Assembly (NCBI GenBank): GCA_934754775.1
Contig: CAKVIM010000001.1
Span: 185,020-249,019 of the forward strand
DNA: 64,000 bases
Direction: 5' to 3'
Source of the DNA: an uncultured Candidatus Melainabacteria bacterium
GTDB lineage: Bacteria; Cyanobacteriota; Vampirovibrionia; Gastranaerophilales; Gastranaerophilaceae
Position numbers and translations under genes: made by a program. Of this stretch, positions 17,849 to 25,620 are shown one piece after another; position 1 is the first letter of the stretch; every line of letters begins with the position of its first letter. The notes beneath the pieces are model-generated. The model ran no database searches. It was not told the DNA's origin and worked only from the letters and a program-made list of their open reading frames with translations.

Positions 17849-19084
17849 CTATTCTTCATCCATATCGTCGCTAGCGATTTCGTCCTCGACGTCGTACTCT
17901 TCGTATTCTTCGTCGCCTTCGCTCTCATCTTCATCAGAGTAATCTTCAGACTCGTCGGACTCTTCCTCATCCTCTTCTAAATCGTCAGAATACTCATCAT
18001 CTTCGCTTTCTTCGCTTTCTTCGTTTTCGTCATTGTCGTTATAATCGAAAACGCCAGACTCCTTGTCTTCAATTTCTTCATCATCTTCGTCGCCGGCATC
18101 TTCTTCATTAGCTTCTTCTTCGTATTCTTGAATCTCAGCTTCCGGTTCGATATCCTCGTGTCTGTCGAGTTTTTCTTCCATAAGAGCGTGTTCCTGCTCG
18201 ACGATTTTTTTCTGGAAGGTTAGAGTGTAAGGGTTTTTGAGTGCTAACGCCAAATTATCGCAATACTGCTCCAAATCCCCTATATATTTATATACCCTTG
18301 CAAGACAATAATACAAGTCTCCGTTTTCATCCTTCGCCACTCTAGTGTGCAAAATCTCCAAAATTTCTTCTGTGCTGCCTTCTTTTAGGCAAATTTTGGT
18401 CAAGAGCTTATAAGCTTCAATATCGTTTTGGTTGTATTCAATTGTTTTTAGAAGATATCTTTTCGCTTCGTCTATATCTCCGTTCTGGTAAGCAATTGAA
18501 CCCAGATTGTAATAAGCCCAGCTATAATCCGGTGAAATTGCGAGAACTTTTTGGTAACATTCTGTAGCAAAGTTTGTTAGTCCGTCATTTTGGTAAATAT
18601 TGCCCAAATAAAAATATGCGAAAATATCTTGCGGGTTGATTTCAACAGCTTTTTGGAAGTTATCAAGTGCAAGATTTTTTTCATCCTTTTTGTAATAGCA
18701 AAGCCCAAGATAAAAATAACAGTTACTGTCTTTTGGGTCAGTTTCCAAAACTTTTTTGAACGCTAAAATTGCATCATCCCACTCTTTTAGCTCGACTAAA
18801 ACATCTCCGAGGTTATAGTAAAAATCTTCTTGCGGTGAAAGTTCTACCGCTTTTTGGTAGCATTCTTTTGCTTGTTCAAAATTCTTCATTTTTTCTTGAA
18901 CGATGCCTAAATTGTAATATAATTCTGCATCGTCAGGAAAATATTTGATAAGATATCGCAAATTCCCTTCGGCTTCTTCGTTAAAACCATTATTAACCAA
19001 GAGGATAGAAAGCTCCCTTCTTGCCTGAAAATTTGACGGATCGTCTTTTAAGATTTTTTGTAGTGATTCAATATCATTATCCAT
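17849..19084 (-). CDS. TPR-repeat protein with highly acidic C-terminal tail
   Basis: A 411-aa protein. Residues 1 to about 280 contain about eight consecutive 34-residue TPR units (for example AELYYNLGIVQEKMKN and NCYFYLGLCYYKKDEKN). From about residue 305 to the end the chain is almost entirely Glu, Asp and Ser. TPRs are protein-docking scaffolds, and the tail is probably disordered. No signal peptide is visible. It lies immediately upstream of recN, but the link to DNA repair is by position only. Confidence 0.85.
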   Translation of the reverse strand: MDNDIESLQKILKDDPSNFQARRELSILLVNNGFNEEAEGNLRYLIKYFPDDAELYYNLGIVQEKMKNFEQAKECYQKAVELSPQEDFYYNLGDVLVELKEWDDAILAFKKVLETDPKDSNCYFYLGLCYYKKDEKNLALDNFQKAVEINPQDIFAYFYLGNIYQNDGLTNFATECYQKVLAISPDYSWAYYNLGSIAYQNGDIDEAKRYLLKTIEYNQNDIEAYKLLTKICLKEGSTEEILEILHTRVAKDENGDLYYCLARVYKYIGDLEQYCDNLALALKNPYTLTFQKKIVEQEHALMEEKLDRHEDIEPEAEIQEYEEEANEEDAGDEDDEEIEDKESGVFDYNDNDENEESEESEDDEYSDDLEEDEEESDESEDYSDEDESEGDEEYEEYDVEDEIASDDMDEE

Positions 19085-19277
19085 AGAAAAATTATAGCAT
19101 GATTCTGGAATAGTGAATAGGTATGGGGGGTAAATGTATGGGGGTTGGGCGAGGGACTACCGGTTTGGCGTAGGGGCGAATGGGGGTAAATGGATTTGGT
19201 TGGGCGAGAGGCTACTAGTTAGGCGTTGGGGGAAATGGAAAATTGAAAATGGAAAGTGGAAAATTGTTATAAAATAT

Positions 19278-19390
19278 TTCCCTAACGGGCTAACACCTCA
19301 CCCGCATTCGTAACGTTCGCAAAGCTCACGAACGACTGCTCCCTCTCCTCTTAGGAGAGGGGTGGGGTGAGGTATTATCCCGTTAGGGAA
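19278..19390. repeat. CCTCACCC fold-back element, complete copy
   Basis: The outer arms TTCCCTAACGGG / CCCGTTAGGGAA and inner arms ACCTCACCC / GGGTGAGGT enclose a core with CGTTCGCAAAGCTCACGAACG and CCCTCTCC/GGAGAGGG hairpins. Partial copies occur at 30651, 32391, 32951 and 59861. Confidence 0.8.
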
Positions 19391-19567
19391 AAAAGTAGGT
19401 TGGGCTTTTAGCCCAACAAAAACGTTACGGATGCGGGTGAGGTTTAATCTCAAAAGCGTAAATCTTTTACATAAAACGTAAATTTTTGTAAACTTTTTCA
19501 TTTTGACTAGCAAAAAAAATTAATTACTGGGTTTAGAACAAATGGATGGTTGATTAATCAAATAATA

Positions 19568-19576
19568 TGATATAAT
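19568..19576 (+). promoter_or_regulatory. Extended -10 promoter
   Basis: TGATATAAT lies 27 bp before the ATG at 19603, with TTGATT about 15 bp upstream as a weak -35. Confidence 0.5.
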
Positions 19577-19602
19577 TATTTAAAATAAGCGAGGTATAAT
19601 GC

Positions 19603-19932
19603 ATGAGTGAAATTAATGGTCCTAAGTTTAGTGTTAATCAAGTAAATTACAGCGGCATTCAAAAACCGCAGCAAGAAGCTCCACAGGAACAAGTTGAAAC
19701 AGAAGCCCCAAAAATAAACGATTTTTCTGATCCAAAAGCGGAAGCTTTGGGTCGTTCAATGTTGATAAAGGGTGCGGATGACGTTAATCACGACTTAAAA
19801 GCACTTTTGGACAATCCTCAGATTGCAGAAAATTCTGACAAAGCATTCGAAGCAGCTTTAAAAGCAGCTCAAGATGCGGGTGTTGAAAATCCTTACGAAG
19901 AAGCGGCAACTTTTGCTACAACTTCTATGTAG
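19603..19932 (+). CDS. Small hypothetical protein
   Basis: A 109-aa soluble protein with its own promoter and a GAGG site. The first 45 residues are Gln/Glu/Pro-rich (with VNYSGIQ, possibly a variant of the local F-x-G motif). The rest is predicted helical with many Ala, Asp and Glu residues. It has no cysteines and no signal peptide, and no family is recognised. It lies 28 bp upstream of thyX and may be co-transcribed with it. Confidence 0.6.
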   Translation: MSEINGPKFSVNQVNYSGIQKPQQEAPQEQVETEAPKINDFSDPKAEALGRSMLIKGADDVNHDLKALLDNPQIAENSDKAFEAALKAAQDAGVENPYEEAATFATTSM

Positions 19933-19960
19933 TCTTAATAAATAAAGGAAGAGAATAGGT

Positions 19961-20656
19961 ATGGAAGATAATAACAAGCCGGTGGTGCATTTAATTTCTA
20001 AGCCGGAAAATATGCTAAAGACAATATATACAGCTTGTAGAACTTGCTACAGTGCTTTGTCACCGTATGATATTTACAATAGCACTGATGATGAAAAAAA
20101 AATGCTTAACTTAATTGAGCGTGTAATTTCTTCCGGTCACTATTCAACGATTGAGCATATTCAGGTAACGTTTGCAATCTCAAACGTTTCAAGAGCTTGC
20201 ACGCATCAGTTTGTAAGACATCGTCACATGTCTTTTTCTCAAAAATCTCAAAGATATGTTAAGGAAAAAGGGCAATTTGACTTCATTATCCCGCCAACCA
20301 TTGTTAAAAACGAAGAGTTGAAGCAAAAATTTGTCGAGTTTATGGGCGAGATTTCAAAAAAATATTGTGAGTTCACAGAAGCAGGTATTCCTGCGGAAGA
20401 TGCTAGAGCACTACTTCCAAATGCAGCAGCAAGCTCAATTGTGGCAAGTTTGAACCTGAGAGAAATGATTCACCTTGCTAATTTGAGATTATGCACGAGA
20501 GCTCAATACGAAATCAGAACAATGATTAAGATGATGTGCGACGAATTAATCAAAGAAGAAGCTTGGTTAAAACCTTATCTTGTACCAAAATGCGAACGTT
20601 TAGGCTATTGTGATGAGGACAAATCTTGCGGAAGGAAACCAAAATTAGCTCAATGA
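19961..20656 (+). CDS. thyX: Flavin-dependent thymidylate synthase
   Basis: A 231-aa ThyX, which methylates dUMP using FAD, NADPH and methylene-tetrahydrofolate. The signature RHRHMSFSQKS (RHRx7S) is present, as is the C-terminal substrate segment LRLCTRAQYEIR. Length is typical. No thyA is seen. Its stop overlaps the start of the next gene in an ATGA junction. Confidence 0.96.
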   Translation: MEDNNKPVVHLISKPENMLKTIYTACRTCYSALSPYDIYNSTDDEKKMLNLIERVISSGHYSTIEHIQVTFAISNVSRACTHQFVRHRHMSFSQKSQRYVKEKGQFDFIIPPTIVKNEELKQKFVEFMGEISKKYCEFTEAGIPAEDARALLPNAAASSIVASLNLREMIHLANLRLCTRAQYEIRTMIKMMCDELIKEEAWLKPYLVPKCERLGYCDEDKSCGRKPKLAQ

Positions 20657-21444
20657 AAAAGTTAGCGATAATATTAACACTGATTTTTTTAGCTCTGGTA
20701 GCTTTCTACTTTTTTGTGCTGGCTCCGGAAACTTATGATGAGCCGGATTTGTATGACGAAATCTTGCAGCGTGGAAAGCTAAGGGTCGGCATAAACACGG
20801 ATTCTAAGCCGTTTGGTTTTATGGATAAAGAATGGAAAATTGTTGGCTATGATGCGGATTTGGCACATTATATGGCTCAATATATTCTGAAAAATCCTGA
20901 TGCAGTTGAATTTTTCCCTGTAACTCCGGCAAACAGAATGATGAAAGTTTCAACGGGCGAGTTAGATTTAGTAATCGCTACAATGACGATTACGCCCCAA
21001 AGAGAGCAGATTATTGATTTTTCTCTCCCGTATGATTACGCAGGGCAGGCACTTTTAGTCAGGTCAAACAGCAAAATAACTTCTATTGCTGATTTGTCAG
21101 GTCAAAATGTAGGTGTGGTTTATGGAACAACGGCTGAAAAAAATATGTTAACTCTTGTTCCGACTGCCAATGTAATCGGGTTTAGAAACTACAGAACTGC
21201 ATATGAAGCTTTGAAAGCGGGAAAAATTGATGCATTGACATCAGACGATACAATTTTGAGCAGATTTGCGTTTGAAGATAAGTCAGTCAAACTTTTGCCA
21301 AAAAGATATTCGAGAGAGCCATACGGAATTGCTATCAGAAAATCTAAGAGCACTCAAAAATTGAAAGAGAATGTTAATTTTGCAATAACTGATATGAAAC
21401 AGAAAAATGTTATCGTAAGAATCCGCAAAAAATGGGGCTTATAA
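20653..21444 (+). CDS. Periplasmic solute-binding protein (SBP family 3, amino-acid type)
   Basis: A 263-aa protein. The ATG at 20653 overlaps the thyX stop by 4 bp. An uncleaved-looking N-terminal hydrophobic segment (residues 4-27) is followed by the family-3 start GKLRVGINTDSKPFGFMD, the VGYDADLAHYMA segment, IATMTITPQREQIIDFSLPY and DLSGQNVGVVYGTTAE. Such proteins deliver polar amino acids to ABC permeases, but no permease or ATPase gene is nearby. The lack of a lipobox suggests a signal-anchored or released form. Confidence 0.85.
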   Translation: MKKLAIILTLIFLALVAFYFFVLAPETYDEPDLYDEILQRGKLRVGINTDSKPFGFMDKEWKIVGYDADLAHYMAQYILKNPDAVEFFPVTPANRMMKVSTGELDLVIATMTITPQREQIIDFSLPYDYAGQALLVRSNSKITSIADLSGQNVGVVYGTTAEKNMLTLVPTANVIGFRNYRTAYEALKAGKIDALTSDDTILSRFAFEDKSVKLLPKRYSREPYGIAIRKSKSTQKLKENVNFAITDMKQKNVIVRIRKKWGL

Positions 21445-21445
21445 T

Positions 21446-21847
21446 CTAGTTTGATTTTTTTCTGAATGCAAATTTTTTGAAGAAAATGTAAGTAAAAATT
21501 GCTGCTGCAATAGTTGCAATGATTTGTGCTACAAATACGTTTAAGTGCAAGATTTTTACCGTGAATTCCAAAAGTCCTGCGTTAATCAGGTAGCTAAAGA
21601 ACCACGTAGTGCAGCATTTTATGTATTCTTTAACCCAATCGCCTTTGGCTTCAAAAACAAGAAATTTTTGGGTCGTGTAAGAAATTATTGAAGAGATTGC
21701 CCATGCAAGTGCAAGTGCGATTTGGTAGGCACTATCGCCGAGTATGAGGCAAAATGCGGAATATATTATATATGATACGCCGGCGTTAAATCCGCCAACG
21801 AGTACAAAACGTATTTTGTCAGATAAATTAAACCAGTATTCTCTCAT
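21446..21847 (-). CDS. GtrA-family membrane protein
   Basis: A 133-aa protein with four transmembrane helices, typical for GtrA. The first helix has FVLVGGFNAGVSYIIY and the second has AWAISSIISYTTQKFLVF. The family helps move polyprenyl-linked sugars across the membrane in glycan decoration. No glycosyltransferase is adjacent, so the glycan is unknown. It is convergent with the solute-binding protein, 1 bp apart. Confidence 0.88.
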   Translation of the reverse strand: MREYWFNLSDKIRFVLVGGFNAGVSYIIYSAFCLILGDSAYQIALALAWAISSIISYTTQKFLVFEAKGDWVKEYIKCCTTWFFSYLINAGLLEFTVKILHLNVFVAQIIATIAAAIFTYIFFKKFAFRKKSN

Positions 21848-21931
21848 AAGATAATTATACAGTAAAAATTTTACATAATATTGTTTTTATTATAAAAAGG
21901 AGTAGTGTTTATAATTTAGGCGGTTTAATTT

Positions 21932-22282
21932 ATGTCAAACGTAAAATTGGGACAAAATGGCGAAGATATTGCAGAAAAATATTTGCAGAAGCAGGGTTAC
22001 AAAATCTTGGAGCGGAACAAACATTTTTCAAAACTTTGCGAGGTGGATATTATTGCACTCGATAAAGGAACGCTTGTATTTGTTGAAGTCAAGACTCGCA
22101 AAACTGATGTATGCGGTCACCCGCTTGAAGCTATTACAAAAACTAAATATAGAAATATTTGTATGGGAATGAGATTGTATTTAAACGACAATCCGCAGTA
22201 TAAAAAATACAGAATTGATGTGGTTTCAATACTTCTAAAACCCGAGATTGAAATAAAACATTTGAAAAACATATATTTATGA
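21932..22282 (+). CDS. yraN: YraN/UPF0102 family nuclease-like protein
   Basis: A 116-aa protein of the usual length. It carries the Holliday-junction-resolvase-like core: GQNGEDIAEKYLQKQGYKIL, EVDIIALDKGTLVFVEVKTRK and the acidic metal residues E, D and ExK. The cellular role of the family is unsettled. It is 31 bp upstream of gatB. Confidence 0.9.
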   Translation: MSNVKLGQNGEDIAEKYLQKQGYKILERNKHFSKLCEVDIIALDKGTLVFVEVKTRKTDVCGHPLEAITKTKYRNICMGMRLYLNDNPQYKKYRIDVVSILLKPEIEIKHLKNIYL

Positions 22283-22313
22283 TAAAATTATTGTATTAAG
22301 TGAGGATTAATGT

Positions 22314-23762
22314 ATGACAGATTTAAGAGATAAATACGAAGTCGTGATTGGTTTGGAAGTTCACGCACAATTAAAAACAAAGTCAAAAATTTTCGCACCT
22401 GATTCAACAGAATTCGGTAACGAACAAAATACGCAAATCAGCCCTATTACGTTGGGTATGCCCGGGGTTTTGCCTGTGCTTAATAAAGAATGCGTCAATA
22501 TGGGTATTTTGCTTGGTTTGGCTTTGCATTGCGAAATTCCAAATCGTTGTAAATTTGATAGAAAACAATATTTCTACCCTGACCTTCCAAAAGGTTACCA
22601 AATTTCACAATATGATGAGCCGATTTGTGTAAACGGTTATATTGATGTTAAGGGTAAAAGAATTGGTATTACAAGAGCACACTTGGAAGAAGATGCAGGT
22701 AAATTGGTTCACGTAGGTGCTGCGGGTATCAATGGTGCAACTTATTCTCTTGTTGACTTGAATAGAGCCGGCACTCCGCTTCTTGAAATCGTTTCAGAAC
22801 CGGATATGCGTTCAAGCGAAGAAGCAAGAAATTATATGGAAGAACTTCGTGATATCGTTAGATACTTAGGTGTTTGTGACGGTAACTTAGAAGAAGGCTC
22901 TATGAGATGCGACGCAAACATTTCAATTATGCCAAAAGGTTCTAAAGAATTCGGAACAAGAGCTGAAATCAAGAACGTAAACAGCTTCTCAGCACTTCAA
23001 AGAGCTATCGAATATGAAATCGACAGACAAATTGAAATAGTTGAAGAAGGCGGTCAAGTTGTTCAAGAAACAAGACTTTGGGATGACAACTTGAAAGAAA
23101 CTCGCTCTATGAGAGGAAAAGAAGATGCTCACGATTACAGATACTTCCCTGAACCTGATTTGATGCCTCTTGAAATTTCAAGAGAATGGGTTGAAGAAAT
23201 CAGAGCAAAAATGCCTGAACTTCCTGAAGCAAAACGTCAAAGATATATGAGTATTGGCTTAAGCGAATATGACGCTTGCGTAATTGTTGAACAAATGCCG
23301 CTTGCGTTGTTCTTCGATAAGGTTCTTGAACTCGGAGCTAATGCAAAAATCGCTGTAAACTTTATGATGGGTGAAATTGCAGCATACTTGAAAGAAAACA
23401 AAGTTGAGATTACTGAAACTAAGTTAACTCCTGAAAACTTGGCAGAATTGATTTCATTAATCGAAAAAGGCACAATTTCAAATAATATTGGTAAACAAAT
23501 TCTTGTTGAAGATATGATTACAAATGGAGACAAAGCTTCTGCAATTGTAGAAAGAAAAGGCTTGAGCCAAATTTCTGATGAAGGAGCTATTAAAGAAATT
23601 GTTCAAAAAATAGTTGACGCTAATCCAAATCAAGTTGAAGCTTACAAAAACGGTAAGACAAACTTGTTAGGCTTCTTCGTTGGTCAAGTTATGAAGGAAA
23701 CTAAGGGTAGAGCTAATCCTAAAACAGTTAATGAACTTGTTAGACAAATTCTTGAAGGTTAG
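22314..23762 (+). CDS. gatB: Aspartyl/glutamyl-tRNA amidotransferase subunit B
   Basis: A 482-aa subunit of GatCAB, which converts Glu-tRNA-Gln and Asp-tRNA-Asn to the amidated forms. It begins EVVIGLEVHAQLKTKSKIF and has YPDLPKGYQISQYD, HLEEDAGKLVH and the conserved DLNRAGTPLLEIVSEPD. A C-terminal YqeY-like tail domain is present. gatA and gatC are not in the window. A strong terminator follows. Confidence 0.97.
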   Translation: MTDLRDKYEVVIGLEVHAQLKTKSKIFAPDSTEFGNEQNTQISPITLGMPGVLPVLNKECVNMGILLGLALHCEIPNRCKFDRKQYFYPDLPKGYQISQYDEPICVNGYIDVKGKRIGITRAHLEEDAGKLVHVGAAGINGATYSLVDLNRAGTPLLEIVSEPDMRSSEEARNYMEELRDIVRYLGVCDGNLEEGSMRCDANISIMPKGSKEFGTRAEIKNVNSFSALQRAIEYEIDRQIEIVEEGGQVVQETRLWDDNLKETRSMRGKEDAHDYRYFPEPDLMPLEISREWVEEIRAKMPELPEAKRQRYMSIGLSEYDACVIVEQMPLALFFDKVLELGANAKIAVNFMMGEIAAYLKENKVEITETKLTPENLAELISLIEKGTISNNIGKQILVEDMITNGDKASAIVERKGLSQISDEGAIKEIVQKIVDANPNQVEAYKNGKTNLLGFFVGQVMKETKGRANPKTVNELVRQILEG

Positions 23763-23772
23763 TTTAGATTAA

Positions 23773-23814
23773 ACAAACAAAAAAGAGGTCTTTTAAGACC
23801 TCTTTTTTGTTTGT
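23773..23814. terminator. Rho-independent terminator
   Basis: A perfect 20-bp stem centred on GGTCTT-TT-AAGACC, with A-rich and T-rich flanks, so it is suited to both gatB and the convergent gene. Confidence 0.9.
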
Positions 23815-23830
23815 GTTGTAAATTATAAAA

Positions 23831-25078
23831 TTACCAAATATTTCTCAAGGAATCTAATACGCTAGTAACTTTACCGGCGTATTCGCTATTATTTGCAAAA
23901 TCTTTCAATGATTCTTCTGCGTATTCAAAGCTTGGCTTAGAATAGTTCCAACCTAAGATTTTGTGTTCGTTACCGCTTACAAGCAACAAGTCGTTTAGAG
24001 CTGCAATTGGAGTATCTTCAGCGTATTTTGGGTTACTTAATCTCTTTTTAGCTGATTCAATTTCCATATCTTTAAGCGGTATAACTTTGCTAGTATCTAT
24101 TTTTGTAACTTTGGCTGCTCGAAGAGCTTCTGCGTCAAGTTTTTCAGGAGTTCTGGTCTTGAAGATTATTGTTGTATGATAATCTTCTGCACAATTTGAC
24201 ATAATTCTTTTTATGCTTTCAATTTGTTCTTTTGTAGCAAATTCAGGATTGATTAATCTATCCATTTCGTATAAATTTAGCAAATTCCATTTACCTGTCT
24301 TTTGAAAATTTTCTTCTGCATTTTCCAACGCTTCGGACAATTTGTTATTATTGATAATATCAAATTTGTTATTTGTATGTTCTTCAATCCATTGAATAAG
24401 TCTTGTATTTAATCTTCCGTCTTCGTTTGCGAAAAGAACGCAATTAGGCATTTCGGTTGGTTTGCCTTCTTGAAAATGTTGAAATTTTTCAAGCAATTTT
24501 GGCATTATTTCATTATCTTTTACATCCTTAATGGAAGCTTCGTATTTGTTGAAGTTAATATTTTCTGTCGTTTTTTTCTGCAACTGAGCAATTTTTTCAT
24601 TTAATTGAATGTGTTTAATTTCATTTCTCAAAGAAACCATTCTCTCAACAAAAACTTCAGCTTCTTTCCTTAACTCACGATTTTCATCCAATCTTTTAAG
24701 TTCGCTCATTCCTAGGGTGAAAAATCCCAACTTTATTCTATCTGCTGTATTATTCGTATTATATTTTTTGTTTAGTCCATATAATTGTATTTCATGATTA
24801 GGTCTGGTGGCTTTTAGTTGTGCATATTTTGTTGTGAATAAATATTCTTTCCAAGCTTCTATCCCTTCTGCTAAACCTTTTTTGGCTTCTGTTATCATTG
24901 CATTATCAAACGCAAGTTTAAGAGTTTTGATATTTCTTCCTTGAAAACTGATATTACTTTTTTCAAATTTATCACCGTTTGTTTGTGGGATATCGTTTCC
25001 TACAGGTGTTTGATTACTTGTTTTTCTAATTTTGTTTACAAAATTAGTTTGATTGATTGGGCTAATTGGCATTAACAT
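23831..25078 (-). CDS. Degenerate AAA+-ATPase-like protein with N-terminal FQG motif
   Basis: A 415-aa protein. The N-terminal 45 residues are polar and end in NISFQG (43-47). A helical, charged middle follows (about 60-200). Residues 211-228 (PNCVLFANEDGRLNTRLI) align by pattern to an AAA+ Walker A strand-loop-helix but lack GK[ST]. Residues 264-276 (WNLLNLYEMDRLI) sit where Walker B should be but lack the DE pair. Residues 302-320 (TTIIFKTRTPEKLDAEALR) match the sensor-1 and post-sensor pattern of FtsH-like ATPases. It therefore appears to be a non-hydrolysing AAA+ fold, by inference from motif spacing. The ATG at 25078 follows AAAGGA. Confidence 0.6.
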   Translation of the reverse strand: MLMPISPINQTNFVNKIRKTSNQTPVGNDIPQTNGDKFEKSNISFQGRNIKTLKLAFDNAMITEAKKGLAEGIEAWKEYLFTTKYAQLKATRPNHEIQLYGLNKKYNTNNTADRIKLGFFTLGMSELKRLDENRELRKEAEVFVERMVSLRNEIKHIQLNEKIAQLQKKTTENINFNKYEASIKDVKDNEIMPKLLEKFQHFQEGKPTEMPNCVLFANEDGRLNTRLIQWIEEHTNNKFDIINNNKLSEALENAEENFQKTGKWNLLNLYEMDRLINPEFATKEQIESIKRIMSNCAEDYHTTIIFKTRTPEKLDAEALRAAKVTKIDTSKVIPLKDMEIESAKKRLSNPKYAEDTPIAALNDLLLVSGNEHKILGWNYSKPSFEYAEESLKDFANNSEYAGKVTSVLDSLRNIW

Positions 25079-25620
25079 TTTTTCGTCCTTTCGTTTACTA
25101 TAAAGTTATTAATTAATAATACACATACTAAGAAATTGTATCTATAATTGCTTTTTACACAATTTCTTTAATCAATTTTGTTTTAAAATTTACCACAGTG
25201 GATACTCTAACATATTCTCCTATATTCGATTTTACTCTTATAAAGAAGTTTTACCAGCATTTAATGGTATATTTTACATATCTTAACTTAATTGAAAAAA
25301 TGTAAAGCATGCTTGATTGTTTTTATACAAAAAGTGTTTGTTTCACAATTGTTGGGGGTTACAGAAATTGTCAAGTTTTTCTTAAAAAAATCATGCTAAA
25401 AACGTTACAAAATTAATAATGTTTAGTTTTGTAAATTTCTTGATATTACTAGCTTACGAGCCTTTGTGACGTTTTGTGAATTTGTTGATTAGAAACGGTA
25501 TTTGAATTATCATTTATATATAGGATTAGATTTTGGGAAGAGAATGTTATTCTCATGTTATAAGGAAAGCTGAAAAAAGAAATAGCTCGCCTTAACTATA
25601 ATTAGGAGGTTTATCAGGCA
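25079..25620. other. 542-bp AT-rich region upstream of nrdD
   Basis: No gene or dispersed repeat is seen. A perfect inverted repeat GAGAAT-GTT-ATTCTC lies at 25540-25554, and AGGAGG lies 10 bp before the nrdD ATG. The size suggests a long regulatory leader or operator region, but no known riboswitch, FNR site or NrdR box could be identified by eye. Confidence 0.5.
25540..25554. promoter_or_regulatory. Candidate operator palindrome upstream of nrdD
   Basis: A perfect 6-3-6 inverted repeat GAGAAT-GTT-ATTCTC lies 66 bp before the nrdD start. It could be a protein-binding site or a small RNA hairpin. Confidence 0.3.

Larger units (their letters stand above)
19085..19602. other. 518-bp repeat-rich intergenic region
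   Basis: It contains two degenerate GGGGGTAAATG-TTGGGCG-GGCTAC units (about 19122-19240), one complete 113-bp CCTCACCC fold-back element, a GTAGGTTGGG hairpin (19395-19417), and an extended -10 promoter at the right end. No credible gene is present. Confidence 0.75.

Noticed and set aside
19298..19513. Minus-strand ORF of 71 codons
   Set aside because: It overlaps the CCTCACCC fold-back element and the GTAGGTTGGG hairpin; coding appearance comes from the repeats.
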